A program made the position numbers and the translations under genes. From NCBI GenBank assembly GCA_030068075.1, contig CM057825.1, positions 126,440,739 through 126,504,738 of the forward strand: 64,000 nucleotides of DNA. The letters run 5' to 3'. The stretch's first letter is position 1, and every line of letters begins with the position of its first letter. This document shows, piece by piece, positions 1 to 13,900 of this stretch. The stretch comes from Paguma larvata. Its lineage: Eukaryota; Chordata; Mammalia; Carnivora; Viverridae. The notes under the pieces were generated by a model, which searched no databases, was not told the DNA's origin, and was given only the letters and a program-made list of their open reading frames with translations.

Positions 1-1364
1 GTTAACAGGCACGACTCACTAAAAATGAACGTGTTCGAGGGGACTCTTACAGCTTGCAAAATTACAGAAGCGGTCTATTTTTGCTGTTTGTAAGAGAATA
101 CGGGGGTTCAGGATTTACGGACAGGACAGCGGCTGTGGAGAGAGAGACTTGACTACCGAAGCCACGAGAACTGTGCTGGACGCACCGACAGAGACGGCTG
201 CTGTTCCCAATTCTGAAAAACTAACGACTTAAACCTCAACAAAGGATCGAAGAAACAAAAATTAAAAGAACGTCACACAGCAGTTAAAATCCAAATGCAA
301 CCACACGGATCGACGTGAACCTCAAAACCCCGAAGTCAGCAAAAGCAGCAGGCACGGAATGACACGAGAAGCCCAGCCGTCGCCCTCAGCCTCACATCTC
401 CCCCTGGCGATCCCGCTGCCCCAGCCGCACGCCCACAGCCTGCCGGACAGTCCCTCGCCGACCGAAGCCCTCTGGGCCCAGCCCAGGAATGTTCTCAGGC
501 CCGGCCCTGCTTCACTCCGTCTGCTGCTTCCCATCTTCCCGCAGCGTGCTGGGACCTCCACCTGCCGAAGGCTCTTGCTGGTTTACTCCTTTCCTTGATT
601 CTGTTACCAGTTTTGAGATCTTGGGAGACACAGTACCCTGAACCCCATGCCCAGCGAAGGAAAAATAAGGTTACCGAGCAGGAGCAGCAGGCCAGGTAAA
701 GGGGACCAAGGGACGGAATCTTTGTCTTCTAACAGAAGGGACTCTTCCGCGGTGAGGTTTTTCAGCCAGGACCCTGCTCCGCGTGTCCTGACCAAGGGCT
801 CTGAGTCCCCCGCTCGCCGTGCGCACGAGGCAGACTAACTCGGGGAGCACCCAGCCGCAGAGTCTCACGGGTCACTCCCGCCCTCCCGGCCTCCACCTCC
901 CCATTCTTAAACAGGGCCTTAGCACGTCACTCCCGGGACCGTGTGGGGACGCGGCAAGCTCTGTGGGAAGGGCTTCCGAGTGTGCATGAACTGGAGCGCG
1001 GGCCCGACAGAACGACCCGCACCAGCTCGTCTCCTCCTGCTGCACGTCCCTCTATTTCCGGTGCTCTAATAAACACCTCCGGTCGGTACCTCTCGGCTGA
1101 CTGGCTGCCTCACCCGTTTCAGAGTTCCAAGGCTTCTGCTGAATTATCGTCTTTGAATAAACAGCTATAGCAATTTCCGATGCCACCAAAGTAAAAGCAA
1201 AACCCGCACTGCGGTGTTCCCCGCACCTATTACGTTACCGGTTTTAACGTGCTCTATGGTCCTCAGTTTCAGTGAGTACCTTCTCAGAACTCGAATGGAA
1301 CTTTACATGATTAATATAAAGTTGTTTTTAAAAAATTCCCACCAATAAAGTATAAATAACTTAC
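1..1364. other. RRN3 intron 15, no recognisable element
   Basis: The stretch contains short GC-rich reading frames but none matches RRN3 or any family I know. No SINE is present, which is unusual for this window. Exon 16 must lie outside. Confidence 0.5.
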
Positions 1365-1473
1365 CTTGTGATTGCGGCAAAAAAGTTAACTACCGAAGGC
1401 AGACAAATCTTCAGGGGATTAAGCTGACTCATCACTATACGTTCAAAATTTAGACTTTGAAGGTATCTCAAAC
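1365..1473 (-). CDS. RRN3: RRN3 coding exon 15 (residues 482-518, last in window)
   Basis: Encodes LRYLQSLNFERIVMSQLN through VVNFFAAIT, ending two bases into codon 518 before GTAAGTT. The next exons are not found between 1 and 1364. Confidence 0.95.
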
Positions 1474-4400
1474 CTTTGATTAAAAAACAAAACATTTTTT
1501 AAAAAGCACAAACTGAACAGTCCAAGTATCTTTAAGCAGCACAGATTACTTCACACTTTAAAAACATTTGCACGGAGCGACTGGCAGAACGGCTGAAATG
1601 AAGGTCCCCGTGGGGACACAGTGCAGAGCCTGACGGGAGGTCTCCAGGCTTAGCCGCAACTGCCTCTGACTAGGTCCCCTCTTCTAAGGAAAACCGGGTC
1701 CTCTTTCCAAGACCCAGGAAGGAAGCACACATCCCTAGCGGGCTATGAACTTCCATGACGATTTGGGATTCAGATACTTGGAAGCTCAGCACACGATGAG
1801 TTTAAGGAGGAAAATACTCATGCTATGATTTCGGTTCATCATGAAATCACTACAAAGCTGAAGTGACAAAAGGAGGCTCCGTCCCTGAAAGGTTGGGACT
1901 GAACCACCTGAAACTCTTCCTTCCGGCCGTCCCCAGACAGACACGGCCGACAGAGAGCAGGCCCCACATGGCTGGAAGCACAGTGCGGTGCCGCAGGCTA
2001 CCCCCGGGGGCCCCGGCGGCTCCGGTCGCACGTCGGTGCCGTGCTGGGTGTTTCACAAGGAAACCAGGGAGGTAGAAAAAGAATTAGACACCGCTCTCCT
2101 GGAACGAGGAACTATCATTCTCTCCTGTATTAGTAAGAGAAAGACACCACACTTATTTCAAAAGGCAAACAAACCTCTTGTTTAGGATATCCTTTGACAG
2201 TTTAAGTTTTATTTACTTAGGTGATATCTGCACCCAACATGAGGTTCAAACTCACGACCCTGAGATCAAGAGTCGCATGTTCTTCTGGCTGAGCCAGCCT
2301 GGCTCTCCACCTCTCATGTATGTTTTGATAAAAATGACTAAAAATGGGATAAAGTCATGGCTTACAGGAAATACATGTTCTTTAACCAAGACTCTTACCA
2401 TATATTTAAAAAAAACCGCAAAAGACGATAATTCACTTATATTGCGCTAAACCCCTGTCCTACTCCTGGTGTATACAACTAATTTTAACCCCCACCACCT
2501 CGTCAGAAGTGACAGCATATAAGTAAATCCAAACAATGCAACACACACAAGTGTCAGTTTAGAACTGTGGTTCTCAACACTGCCCCCGCTGCGCCCCCGA
2601 GAGGACACATGGCAGGTCCTGGAGAGTTTGTAGTTGTCACAACAACGAGAGGGGAGGACGCTAACCCCCTGTGGTGCCAGCACGGCTCCCACAGCAAAGG
2701 GTCATCCAGCCCTGAACGTCAGAGAGTGAGGAAATCTGGGTCAGAAGAAACAGCCTATTAATCCATTTGCATTTTTCATGCAAATAAACTAAAACCATTT
2801 CAACTGACTTCACTGGTGTCGTTCTTCTTACATTAGCCTAATAAACAAGCTTCATCTGGCAGATTTAAATTCTACACAACTGTTAGAAATTAGCAAGGGT
2901 GAAACCCGGCAGGTTAGCACTGAGGTCCTTAGATAAAGCAGGGTAACTGTTAAACCCACAGCTTCAGAATCACACTCCCCTGGTTTTCAGTTCTCACCCT
3001 GCCAATCGGTATCCTGCGTGTGCCCAGGTCCCCCTGGGAGGGGGAGACGCCCGCCCTTGGCTGCCCATTACAGTGACTGGCAGGAAGCGCCGCGCCAGGC
3101 GTCACCTCCAAAGAAGAGAGCCCCGGCGGCCCAGGATCGCTCTATAAGCCACCCTCTGAAACACGGGAGCGTGCTCGGATCCGTCCGTCGTTAAAGACGG
3201 GCTCAAAGGGCTTCAGGGGCCTAAGGGCTGCTTGAAACCATGGGGACAAGTCTGCGTGCATTCTGACTCCACTGTTTCCATCAAACTCTCAGAACAGTAA
3301 CCACCCTCCACTCTGAACGGCGGCTAGCGCTCAAAGGAAAGCCAGTTCACATCCATCGGCCCCACTCACTGACCTTCCTTGAGGTTTCCACTTAAAAGCT
3401 GCTTGTGTCTAAAAACGAAAGTGTAGAACACAGCTTGGCAGGCTGAATAAAACGGTCCATGGAGAGCAACGTCACAGAACGCCTTGGTTCCTGAGTCCTG
3501 GTTATTAAGGTACATGTGCAGCCAGTTAACCAAAAGATCTAGGCATGATTTTACAGTACTAGGGAAAAGAGAAATTCAAGTCAACTTCACTTCGTAAGAA
3601 CACAAGAGTGACAATCAAAACACAAGAGTAACATCAAAACACACAACTAGCTCTCGTCAAACACTAAGAGAAGTAGGTCTCCAGGCCTCCTGATCTATTC
3701 CCCAGGGGCACGGACGGGAAGGAAAAGGACGGGGCGGGCGGAAGGCAGCTTTTCAATTACAAGGCACAGGGCCTGGACCTGCAAGGAACAACAGGCAGGC
3801 CCCTGTGGAGGCCTGAGGTCCCAAGGGGTGGACAACAGTGTCTCCTATCGACTCCGAAGGCCTCCTCTGGCGGCCTCCTGCCCTCCCAGAACACGGCCCA
3901 GGAGGCAGGCACATTTGCCAGCACCTTACAAGGGACAGACAGTCCGGCTGACTCCACCCTTCCCTGCAGGGTTCTCCCTACAAGGTTCTGATGACGTCCT
4001 ACGGCCTACAACTTAGGACAGAGGGACAGATGGGTTTTAGTTCTTGGGGAAGTGTTTTTTTTAATAGCGTCCTTGCCCAAAGACACCTTCCAGGACGGCC
4101 TCCTTAACAGAGCTTTCTATTACCTTTAAAAGACTTTTTTCTTCAGCTTTAACAGATACAATTGATTCAGAATGCAAATGAAAAATGACAAACCTATAAA
4201 AAGAATTAAAACAGTATACAACACTGTACAGTATCCATGAAGACAAATGGATCTTCATGTTCAAGTGTAACCACGCAAAACAGAGGACAGAAGCTTTCCA
4301 CAGGACGTTTCGTATCTAAAGGAGACAATTTGGAAATTGCCTTTTGGAAATGCAAACATCTTGCAGAGAGTGGAGGAACAGATTTTTTCACTTAAAAGTC

Positions 4401-5198
4401 AGACTGAAAAAAAAAGAGGCAGGTATTTCTCTGATTGAAGACAATGCTATAATCTTTTTAAAGCGTGACATGAAAAAGGACTGGAAAAATAGGTTACTTA
4501 CATAAGAGGAATAAATTTAGCTCTTGCCAAAAAGCTTCCAATATAATTTCCAGCAGCTTGCCTGATGATGGCAGGATTATTTGGATCCTGCAATTTTTTC
4601 CAGAGATGCTCCAAAAATGCTTCTGCAAATCCCTATAAAAATAGAAGGTATTGCTTTGAACTTTTTTAATGTTTAAGAAATTCTGGCTATTGGAATCTAA
4701 GACTTTAACTCACCAATAGGAGAAAGTGCTAGTATCCCACCCTGCTAGTTAAATAATATACACAGTTATCGTCACTCACATTTGCACCATACCCTGAGAT
4801 AATACTATTAACGACCAAAGGCGCTCCCCAGCATTAAATAAGATCCCAAAAGGAGCTGGCCATCAAACTCAACCCTCCAGACTACACAGTTTCAGTGACA
4901 GGGCCCTGGAGTCCACTTAAAAGCTCCACAAGTGACTCGGATGGTGAGCCAGAAACGGAAACCAGCAGTAACCCCACCCGCGTGGGAGCTGTGCGGCAGT
5001 ACCCACCAGAGGGTCCAGGAGTCTCCAGTCTCTGCCTGCACATGCTGAACTGAGCCAGACAGAGAAACACGGAGCAAAGCTCAGTGTCTGACTAATTACG
5101 CTCATCATAGGAAAAAGACTAATTAAGCTTCTTTTTAACAAAGGACACAATGACCAACTCCTCCCCAACGGTTTTCTGTTTTAAAATATTTTTTTTAT

Positions 5199-5238
<40 letters not shown>

Positions 5239-8200
5239 CGCGGGACAGAGAGCAGGAGCGAGGCAAAGACAGAGGGGGAGAGAGAATCCCAAGCTCTGCC
5301 CCGCCATCGTGGAGCCCAATGTGGGGCTTGAATTCACGAACCATGAGATCAAAGCCTGAGTCAAAATCAAAGGTCGGATGTTTAATCGACTGATCTACCC
5401 AGACATCCCCCCAAATAGCTCTTTTCAAAAGTTATTAATACACACTTTGGGGCAAAGAGAATTTAACCCTCTTATGCATGCCCAACTCTCTGACTGTTCA
5501 AGGAAGCTACAAAAGAATCTCAAGGAAAAAGAGTCTTATGTATTTTCATTTTTTTCCAAAACAGAAAGCCAAAGCCTAGAGATTTAAAATCCTGGGTTTG
5601 GAAGGTGTTTTGGGTTAGCTGGGATCAAATGAGAGAAGAACATAACAATTAAGTATTGCAGGGGACTTTTTTTTTTAAATTTTTTTTTTTTTAATGTTTC
5701 TTTATTTTTGAGACAGAGACAGAGCATGAGTGGGGGAGGGGCAGAGAGAGAGGGAGACACAGAAACCAAAGCAGGCTCCAGGTTCCGAGATGTCAGCACA
5801 GAGCCCGACTCGGGGCTCGAACCCACGGACCGCGAGATCATGACCTGAGCCGAAGTCGGACGCTCAACCGACTGAGCCACCCAGGCGCCCCTGCAGGGGA
5901 TTTTAACAGCAAAGGCTCCGATAAAGGGGAAGGACACCGCCTAGTGGACCACAGGTAGAATGGCACTTTCAGAGCCCGTAGCTGGGCTGAGCTGGCGGCA
6001 GCAATGCCCTCTGCTCTTTCCAGCTCTTTCCACATGTTGAAAAAGAACAACCTATTTTATGAGGAGCACTGGTAAGGTGAGCTCAAGAAAAAGAAACACC
6101 TCGTGTCTCCCTTCCCAAGCCCTCCACCCCGGTGGTTAAGGGCAAGTCAGGGCGAGAACAAGCTGAGCCGAGCTAACGCTGACACGGTACTCACCAACTT
6201 GAAGCTGCAGAGGTAAAACATGAAAAACTGTACATGGCAGGAGGCGTGGGTGGGCAACAGGAGTTTGTCAAAGATGGTGATCAGATCCCGATACAAATCC
6301 TTCGTTTTGTTGTTATCTATCTTACCTAGAGAGAAAACGTGTCGTTTCAGCATCACGCTTTTTTTTTAAGCTGCCACTTTCATTTCCCCAAATTTTAAAA
6401 ATAAAATACCATTAAGGAACATCACCCATTAAGCTACGATTAAAACAAAAGGCCATTTTTATTTTGCACAAACAAATTTTCCTTTTTAACTGTGATAATC
6501 CAGCACCGACCATGAAGCAGCCCTCACCTCACACTGCTGGGATGCCATAAATACGAAGCCCTGTGTTTTTCACGTTCTACTTATTTATTTTGAGAGAGTG
6601 TGTGTGCAAGCAGGCGAGGGACACAGAAAGAGGGGGAAAGAGGATCCTAAGCAGGCTCCGCATCGTCGGCACAGAGCCCAGTGCCGGGCTTGAACTCACA
6701 CACCGTGAGATCATGACCTGAGCCGAAACCATGAGTCAGACACTTAACTGACTGAGCCCCCCAGGTGCCCCAATATGAAGCCCTTCAAAAAGGCAACTTT
6801 ACTATGTATGTGACAGAAGGCCTTTGGTCCCCTCCTTCTACTGCTGGGAACTGACCAAACAGTTAAGTGGACACATACAGACAAGAATGTTCACTACCTG
6901 TTTATAATGGCAAAAAAGCCACGAGACCAGTTAAACCCCCACGGCCAACTGCAGCCCAGAGGAGCCATGAGTGGGCTGAGAAAACCGCCGTCACAGGTGC
7001 GAAAGGCACATGACGGAACACCGAGTGTAGCATGACCCCCGAATCCACCGAAAACCACACTCTGAAATATACACGAGCTAACGGGAAAAAAAATCACGCA
7101 TCAAAATCTAATACTGCTTCTCTGAACAGCACGATGAGGACATTTAAGTTTTCTTCTCCCGGGGCATCTGGGTGGCTCTACCGGTTGAGCATTGGACTCT
7201 GGATTTCAGCTCAGGTCATGACGTCACGGTCTGTGGGTCCGAGCCCCACATCAGGCTCCACGCTGACAGCACGGAGGCTGCGCGGGATTCTCTCCCTCCC
7301 TCCCTCTCTGCCTGTCCCCCACTCGTGTGTGCACGCACACGCTCTCGCGCTCTCACAGTAAACTTCAAAAATAATTAATAAATTGCCTTTTTTAACCCTT
7401 TCCTTTTGATCCTTTCCAAACTTTCTCTCATCAACTGCATTGCCTTTATAACAAAAGGTTAAAGTAGCAACACAGTCAATTCAGATACATTCTGGAAATC
7501 ATTCTTCAACCTTCACGACGCGAATGGAAGACTCCTGTTTTCATGGCAAAGCTTCTAGGCGAAAAGTCCCAGGATGGCAAGAAGCACGCCAACTGGTTCA
7601 CAACAGGACAGACACCCGGCCTGCACAGCACAAGATGCTACACTAACGCAGGACACCGAGCACCCTGTGCCGTGTGCTACGCCCTTCGGCGCCTTCCACC
7701 ACTCCAGTGGGGTCTGATCTCCACCTAAAACTGACCAAACTCCACACAATCCTTGACTATGACCGTCAGTGAAAGGTTCAGGCGGCTGTGAGGAGAAACA
7801 GCTGAGCCTGAATCCAGTCCCACCACTTTCAAGCTATGTCACACTGGCAGGCAAGTTCCTCTCTCTAAACTCTCTTTTCCTCCTCCTCAAAACAGCAACT
7901 TTCACAGGATGTCTCTCAGCACCCGGTAACGCACGAGAAACACCCAGCAGGTGTCCGACAACAGCTACTGTGACCACTGCAGCTCGTTACCGTCTACACG
8001 GCAGACGTCCTTAATGTAGGACAGAAGCAAGGCCAGCAGGATGTCCAGGCGCTCGGCCACAGGATGGGCCATACGATCAAGCCTTTGCGGCCCAGCCTTC
8101 GCGTCACAGTCGGGGTCTTCATCTTCATCCTTTAAAGACAAAGGAAAAGTGACGTCAGAAACTGTACTAAAAACGGTTAAGTGAAAAAATTCTCAGAGGT

Positions 8201-10869
8201 GATTATTTTTTTTTTTGGTTGTATTTATTTAAGTAATCTCTGTACTCAACGTGGGGCTCGAGCTCCCACACAAGAGTCGCATGCAGCCAGGCACCCCAAA
8301 AAGATAAAGCAAAGACAGAGGTCCCCTCTAGCACGAGCTCCCCACAGAGATACGACTCAGAAGCACTCACAGAATTCAAACCAGGAGCAGATTCAGAGCC
8401 CAGCCTGACTGGCATCTAGAAGACCCCCCAGACCAAGGCCGTGCCAACACCGCAGCTCTCCCCAAGCACCTGGAACACACAGTGCTGGGCGCCGCTGGTG
8501 CCCAGGGCTCCTCTCCCAGGACAGGGCACCCCCCACACTCCCAGCTGCCGTGCGCGCTGGTGGCCGACAGCCTCTCCACAGGACCGCCCGCGCACTCCCT
8601 CCTGCCCCCCTGTCCGGAATGACCGACTGATGGCAGGACCCGGAAGGCCGCCTCCCTGCTTTCGAGTTGGAGTCAAGAGCTCCAGGGACATGAGGTCATC
8701 TCGCTGGAGCTAGAACTCTCCCTCTAGTTCCTTCTCTTGCTCTTTGTCCCTAAATTCGCCCCTCAGGCTCTCCCCCAGTGAACCCTGCCCCAGGCAGAGA
8801 GGCACGGCATTAAGACACACACTTGTAAAATCAAGAATCACACTGGGATTTCTCTAGTTATCACTCCCTCGAAAACATGTGCTTTGCAAAAAAAAACAAA
8901 AAAAAGGCAAAAAGAACAAAAGTTAAGAATAAAAATGAGATCTACTTCACCACACCCAAATTCACAGCCATGGAAAGAAATGAACTCTCCTGGGCAGTAA
9001 GCAACCTGACAGCAGCTACTCATTTAAGGATCCCTTCGATCACACCTGGGCGGCTCAGTCGGTTAAGCGTCCGACTCTCGATCTCAGCTCGGTTCGTGAG
9101 ACCGAGCCCCGAGTCAGGCTCTGCACTGAGTGTGGAGCTGCTAGGGATTCTCTCTCTCCCTCTCTCTCTGCCCCTCCCCAACTTGCGCTCTCTCCCTCAA
9201 AAAAAAAAATCATTTTTTCAAGTTTGCTGAACTGTGAACTACCGTTTTAACCTACGGCCTGAAGAAGAGGAGCCGTCAGCCGTCCCCGCCCGCCCTCTGG
9301 AAAGAAGACCTCTCGTTAGCAAGCACTGACCATGCTGAAGAGTCCTTCTGCCGCGTCCATCCCGCCGCCAGGCTGCGTGGCTGCTTCTTCAGCGTCCTCG
9401 ATGTCCTGCCGGGACGCGCTCACCTACGGGACAGCGGGGAGGGAGGGGAGTGAACACTGAGGACACGGCTACTGCACTGTTTGGGGACTGGGTTTACACA
9501 CTTCGAGCGTCCACACGAGCACCCGTCCTGGCGCCGGAACAGCACACGAGCACGGTGCAAACCCAAGCACTGGGCTGGGCCCCGAAGGGATTTCCGAGAC
9601 TGCAGATGAAACCCGTTCTCCACGTAACTGCACATAATCATTAGGAAGTGTCGTGTGCTGGTCTAAATCAACTTCGACAAACTCGACATTCGCTCCGACT
9701 CGGCCTACGCACAACGCTCACATACGCGTTGCACGTAAAAGCTTATCCTCAATCGAATGAGCAGGAAAATGACAAGGTGCAAGTCGAATCTGAATGACTG
9801 AATATTCATTCTGGTACCTGACCCTCCGGATACCTAGCTTAGCACACCATTCAAATCCTGCCCCTTCTACTATCATACGTGACTTCCCTTCTAAGTGTCC
9901 TCTAAAACGTTCTCAAAGTGCGGACCAGAGAAGACTTCACACATTACACTCGCAGCTGGCCCGACAGGCCTCCCTCCCGGCGAGCGCCGCGCCAGCGCCC
10001 CCACCCTCCAGCTCCTGCCAGGCCTGCCACACGTCGCTGCCTCGTTCTGCCCACAGTACCGCTGCTCTCCTCCATCGCTCACAGCTCCTGGTCCACAAAC
10101 CTCAGGTCTCTCTGACCCTAGGGTCTCCCCTCGGCCCTGCTGCATCCCCTCCGCACACCCCCACCCAGGCCTCCAACAGCCCCACTGCCAACCGTCCACG
10201 CTCTGCCCCTCCAGGGACACGACAGCAGACTGCCTCCTAAATTGCCAGTCCGAGCACTTCCGTTTTGCTCATCCTCCTCAAAAAAAGCCGACCACAGCTC
10301 ACGCTGCTGACCGAATCCTTCCAGCTTCCAGATCCATCCTGGGATCCGCACCTGGTTTCCCTCCCACATCCGAGCGCAGCCGCTCTCTCCTGTCCTACAT
10401 GGCGTCACCACACAGGTCTGCCCTCCGTCCCCTAGCGACAGCCGCCACTGCTTGCCGAGTGCTCTCCATCTGGCTGCCCAGCTGCACCCCGACCCAGCCA
10501 CGGTAGAACTCTGCCTCTTGTGACCTCCGCCTGACCATCCTCCCCGCCGCCAGCGGCCGCGCCTCACTCTGTTCCACGGGGAGCGACCTTTCTCTTCCCT
10601 CTACTTCTCTACTTCCACTCCAGTCTCAAGGACCACCGTTCCTCCCCGATGTCACCAGACCCACCACTTTCATTTATTCCCTCTGCACCCTACTGCAGGC
10701 CTTTCTTAAAAAGCGTATAAAGAATTCAACGTTACTTCCTCAGGAACGCCTTCCTGACCCCGCGCACCACATCGGGTTCTCCAGCACGTAAGGACACACG
10801 TACTCCAGTGACGGCATTTACTGCGACCGTACCTTCTTTTTTTTTAAATTTTTTAATGTTGGTTTATTC

Positions 10870-10915
<46 letters not shown>

Positions 10916-13900
10916 GGAGGGAGAGAGAGGGAGAGAGAGGGAGAGAGAGAGCGCGCGCGCAGGGGAGGAACAGAGAGAGGAGGAAACACAGAATCCTAAC
11001 AGGCTCCAGGCTCTGAGCTGTCAGCACAGAGCCCGATGCAGGGCTCAAACTCACAAACTGTGAGATCATGACCTGAGTCAAAGTCGGATGCTTAACCGAC
11101 TGAGCCACCCAGGCGCCCCTCAACTGTACTTCCCCATGTGCGTGACCATCTAATTAATGCCTTGTTCCTCAGCCACGGGATGCAGTTGTCTAGAACCACC
11201 AGCACGTCCATCAAGTTTAAGAAACGCTCAAAGAAATGAATCTAAGGTGGAAAGGTGGACTCTTCCCCACTGTGGCTATTACTGCCTCACATGCTATGAC
11301 TACGTGTATTTACAAATGCAAATCAATTAGAAAAACAGATTACCAGATACTTACATCCAACTTGAGTAACTTTTCAATCACAAGCTCGAGAATTTCATGC
11401 CTCAAGGTTGGAAAATATACACTAATCCTTAACAAGTTATGAACATAACATTCCTAAAACATAAAAAGACAAAACATTTCAACACAGAATAAATGTTTCA
11501 TAATTAGGTAAGCAAAACATCAATTACACTATCTTTAGTTTCTTTTTTTAAGTTTATTATTTTGAGAGAGAGAGACCAAGCAGGGGAGAGGCAGAGAGAG
11601 AAAGGGAGAGAGAGAGAGAATCCCAAGCAGCTCCGTGCAATCACCCAGAGCCCGACATGGGGCTCAAACCCACACACCGCAAGATCGTGACCTGAGCCAA
11701 AACCAAGAGCCAGGCGTTTAACCAACTGAGCCACCCGGGTGCCCCACAATCCAGTTTCAGTTAAAGAAGAAAAACAGACTATCCAGCAACACATAAACTA
11801 TACTGTTTATCTACACAATGTCCACTATAATTAATCTAATCACCCCCAGTAAATTTGTGATTTGTACACTTTTAGGGTTTCTTTTTTTAGAAAAGTGGAG
11901 ATTAAATTCATACACAATTTACCCATTAATGTACAACAGTTTTTAGCATATTCAGTTGTGTAACTGTCCCCATAATCAATTTTAGAACATTCTCATCACC
12001 CTAAAAAGAACACTGTATCCTTTCTTTTAATGTTTACTTATTTTTGAGAGACAGGGAGAAAATGAGAACGCACACGTGCAGGGGGAGGGGCAAAGACGGA
12101 GGGGGACAGAGGATCTGAAGAGGGTTCTGTGCTGACAGCGGAGAGGCGCTTGAACTCGTGAACCATGAGATCATGACCTGAGCTGAAGTCGGCTGCTTCC
12201 CTGGCTGAGCCAGCCAGGCGCCCCAACACTGTCTCTTTTAGTCATGTACCTCCCCGTGCCCTAAGTGACCACTGGTCTCCCTTCTGTCTATGGAGTCGCC
12301 TGTATTCTAGACATTTCACCTAAGTAGAACCCCATACTATGTGGTGTTTTAGCATGCCTCCGAGGTTCACCCGTTCTGTAAACCATCCCGTTTTACCGCC
12401 AAAACCTATTCCACCGTCCGGACGGAACACCACATTGGTTTACTCATCGGCTCATCGACATCTGCGTACTTCCATGCTTCGACTACGAGGAATAACAACA
12501 CTTTTGAATATTCACGTGAAGTGCTGTGTGGACACGTTCTCCTTCTCTCACACGGACACTTCGCAGCGGAAATGCCGGATCACGTGGCAACGTTTAACCT
12601 TTCTGAGCAACTGCCAAGATGGTTTTCCAGAGCCGTTTCGCCTACTGTCGACACCGTCACCAGCAACGTGGTGAGGCTTCTGACTTCTCCCCGGCCTCCC
12701 CACTACTTGTTACTGTCGGAGTACTGCCATCCTAGTGGGTATGAAATGGGATTTCATTATGACCTTGACCTGCGCTTCCCTGACGGCCAGTGATGTAGAG
12801 CTTCTCGCATGCTCACTGGCCATCTGTCTGTGAATTCTGGAGAAATATCCATTCAGATCTTATGCCCATTTTTAAACTGGGTTATTTGCTTTTTTATTAT
12901 TGAGATACTGAGTTCTTTATATATTCTAAGTTCATTTATTTTGAGAAAAAGAGCGCACACAAGCGAGGGAGGGGCAGAGAGAGAGGGAGAGAGGGAATCC
13001 CAAGCACTGGCGGTGCAGAGCCCCACGCGGGGCTCAAACTCACAATTCAAGAGATCATGACCTAAGCCAGAACCAAGAGTCAGACGCTTAACCGACTGAG
13101 GCGCCCGGGCGCCCCAAGTTCTTCATATATTCTAGATCTCCTCCTCGAGACAGCATGTAATTTGCAAACCCGCTGTTCGGTTTTCACTTGCTTGAAGGTG
13201 TCCAATAAAGGAAGCACAACTGTTTAATTTTAACCAAGTCCAGCTGGTCCGGTTTTCCATGGCTGCATGTGCTTCAGGCGTCCTATCTAGAAACTGCTAC
13301 CTCATTCCGGGTCAGAAAAACGTTCACCTATGTGTTCGAACGGCTGTTTTTAGCTTACATTTAGGTCTTTCATTCATCTGGTTTATGCGGGGGGGGGGGG
13401 GGGGGGGGAGGCTCTGCTCTACCCCATTCTTTGCATTAGATTTCCACTGGTCCCAAGGCCATTTGTGGAAAAGATTATTCTTTTCCCCACTAAACTGTCT
13501 TGTACAACTGGCTTGTGTGTACGATCTGACATCCTATAACCGAGCTGAACTCACTTTAGTTCTAACAGTGCTTTTGAGGAATCTTTAGGATTTTTCTAAA
13601 TGTTAAGATCATGGCATCACACATAGAGACAGTTTACTCCTTTCCAGTCTGGATGCCTTTTCCCTTCCTTGCCTAACTGCCTTTGCTAGAACCTCCAGGC
13701 CATGCTGAACAAAAAATGGCAAAAGCAAGGGCTCCTGGGTGACTCTGTCGGTTAAGCATCTGATTCTTGATTTCGGCGCAAAGTCATGATACCACAGTCC
13801 ATGGATTCAAGCCCCGAGCTGGGTTCTGGTGTGAGGCATGCTTGGGGTATTATCTCTCTCTCCACCGTCCCCCTCTCATGCTCTCACTCTCTCTCAAAAA

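Noticed and set aside
1..1364. Possible RRN3 exons 16-18 in the first 1.3 kb
   Set aside because: I scanned both strands for the expected C-terminal residues and found none; the region reads as intron.
5119..5370. Ser/Leu-rich frames such as SLSLSLSLSL
   Set aside because: They come from (GA)n/(CT)n tracts inside SINEs.
9794..10567. Open frames of 148-203 codons on both strands
   Set aside because: The region is GC-rich RRN3 intron with no splice sites or family match, and an L2 remnant lies at its end. Frames on both strands are chance.
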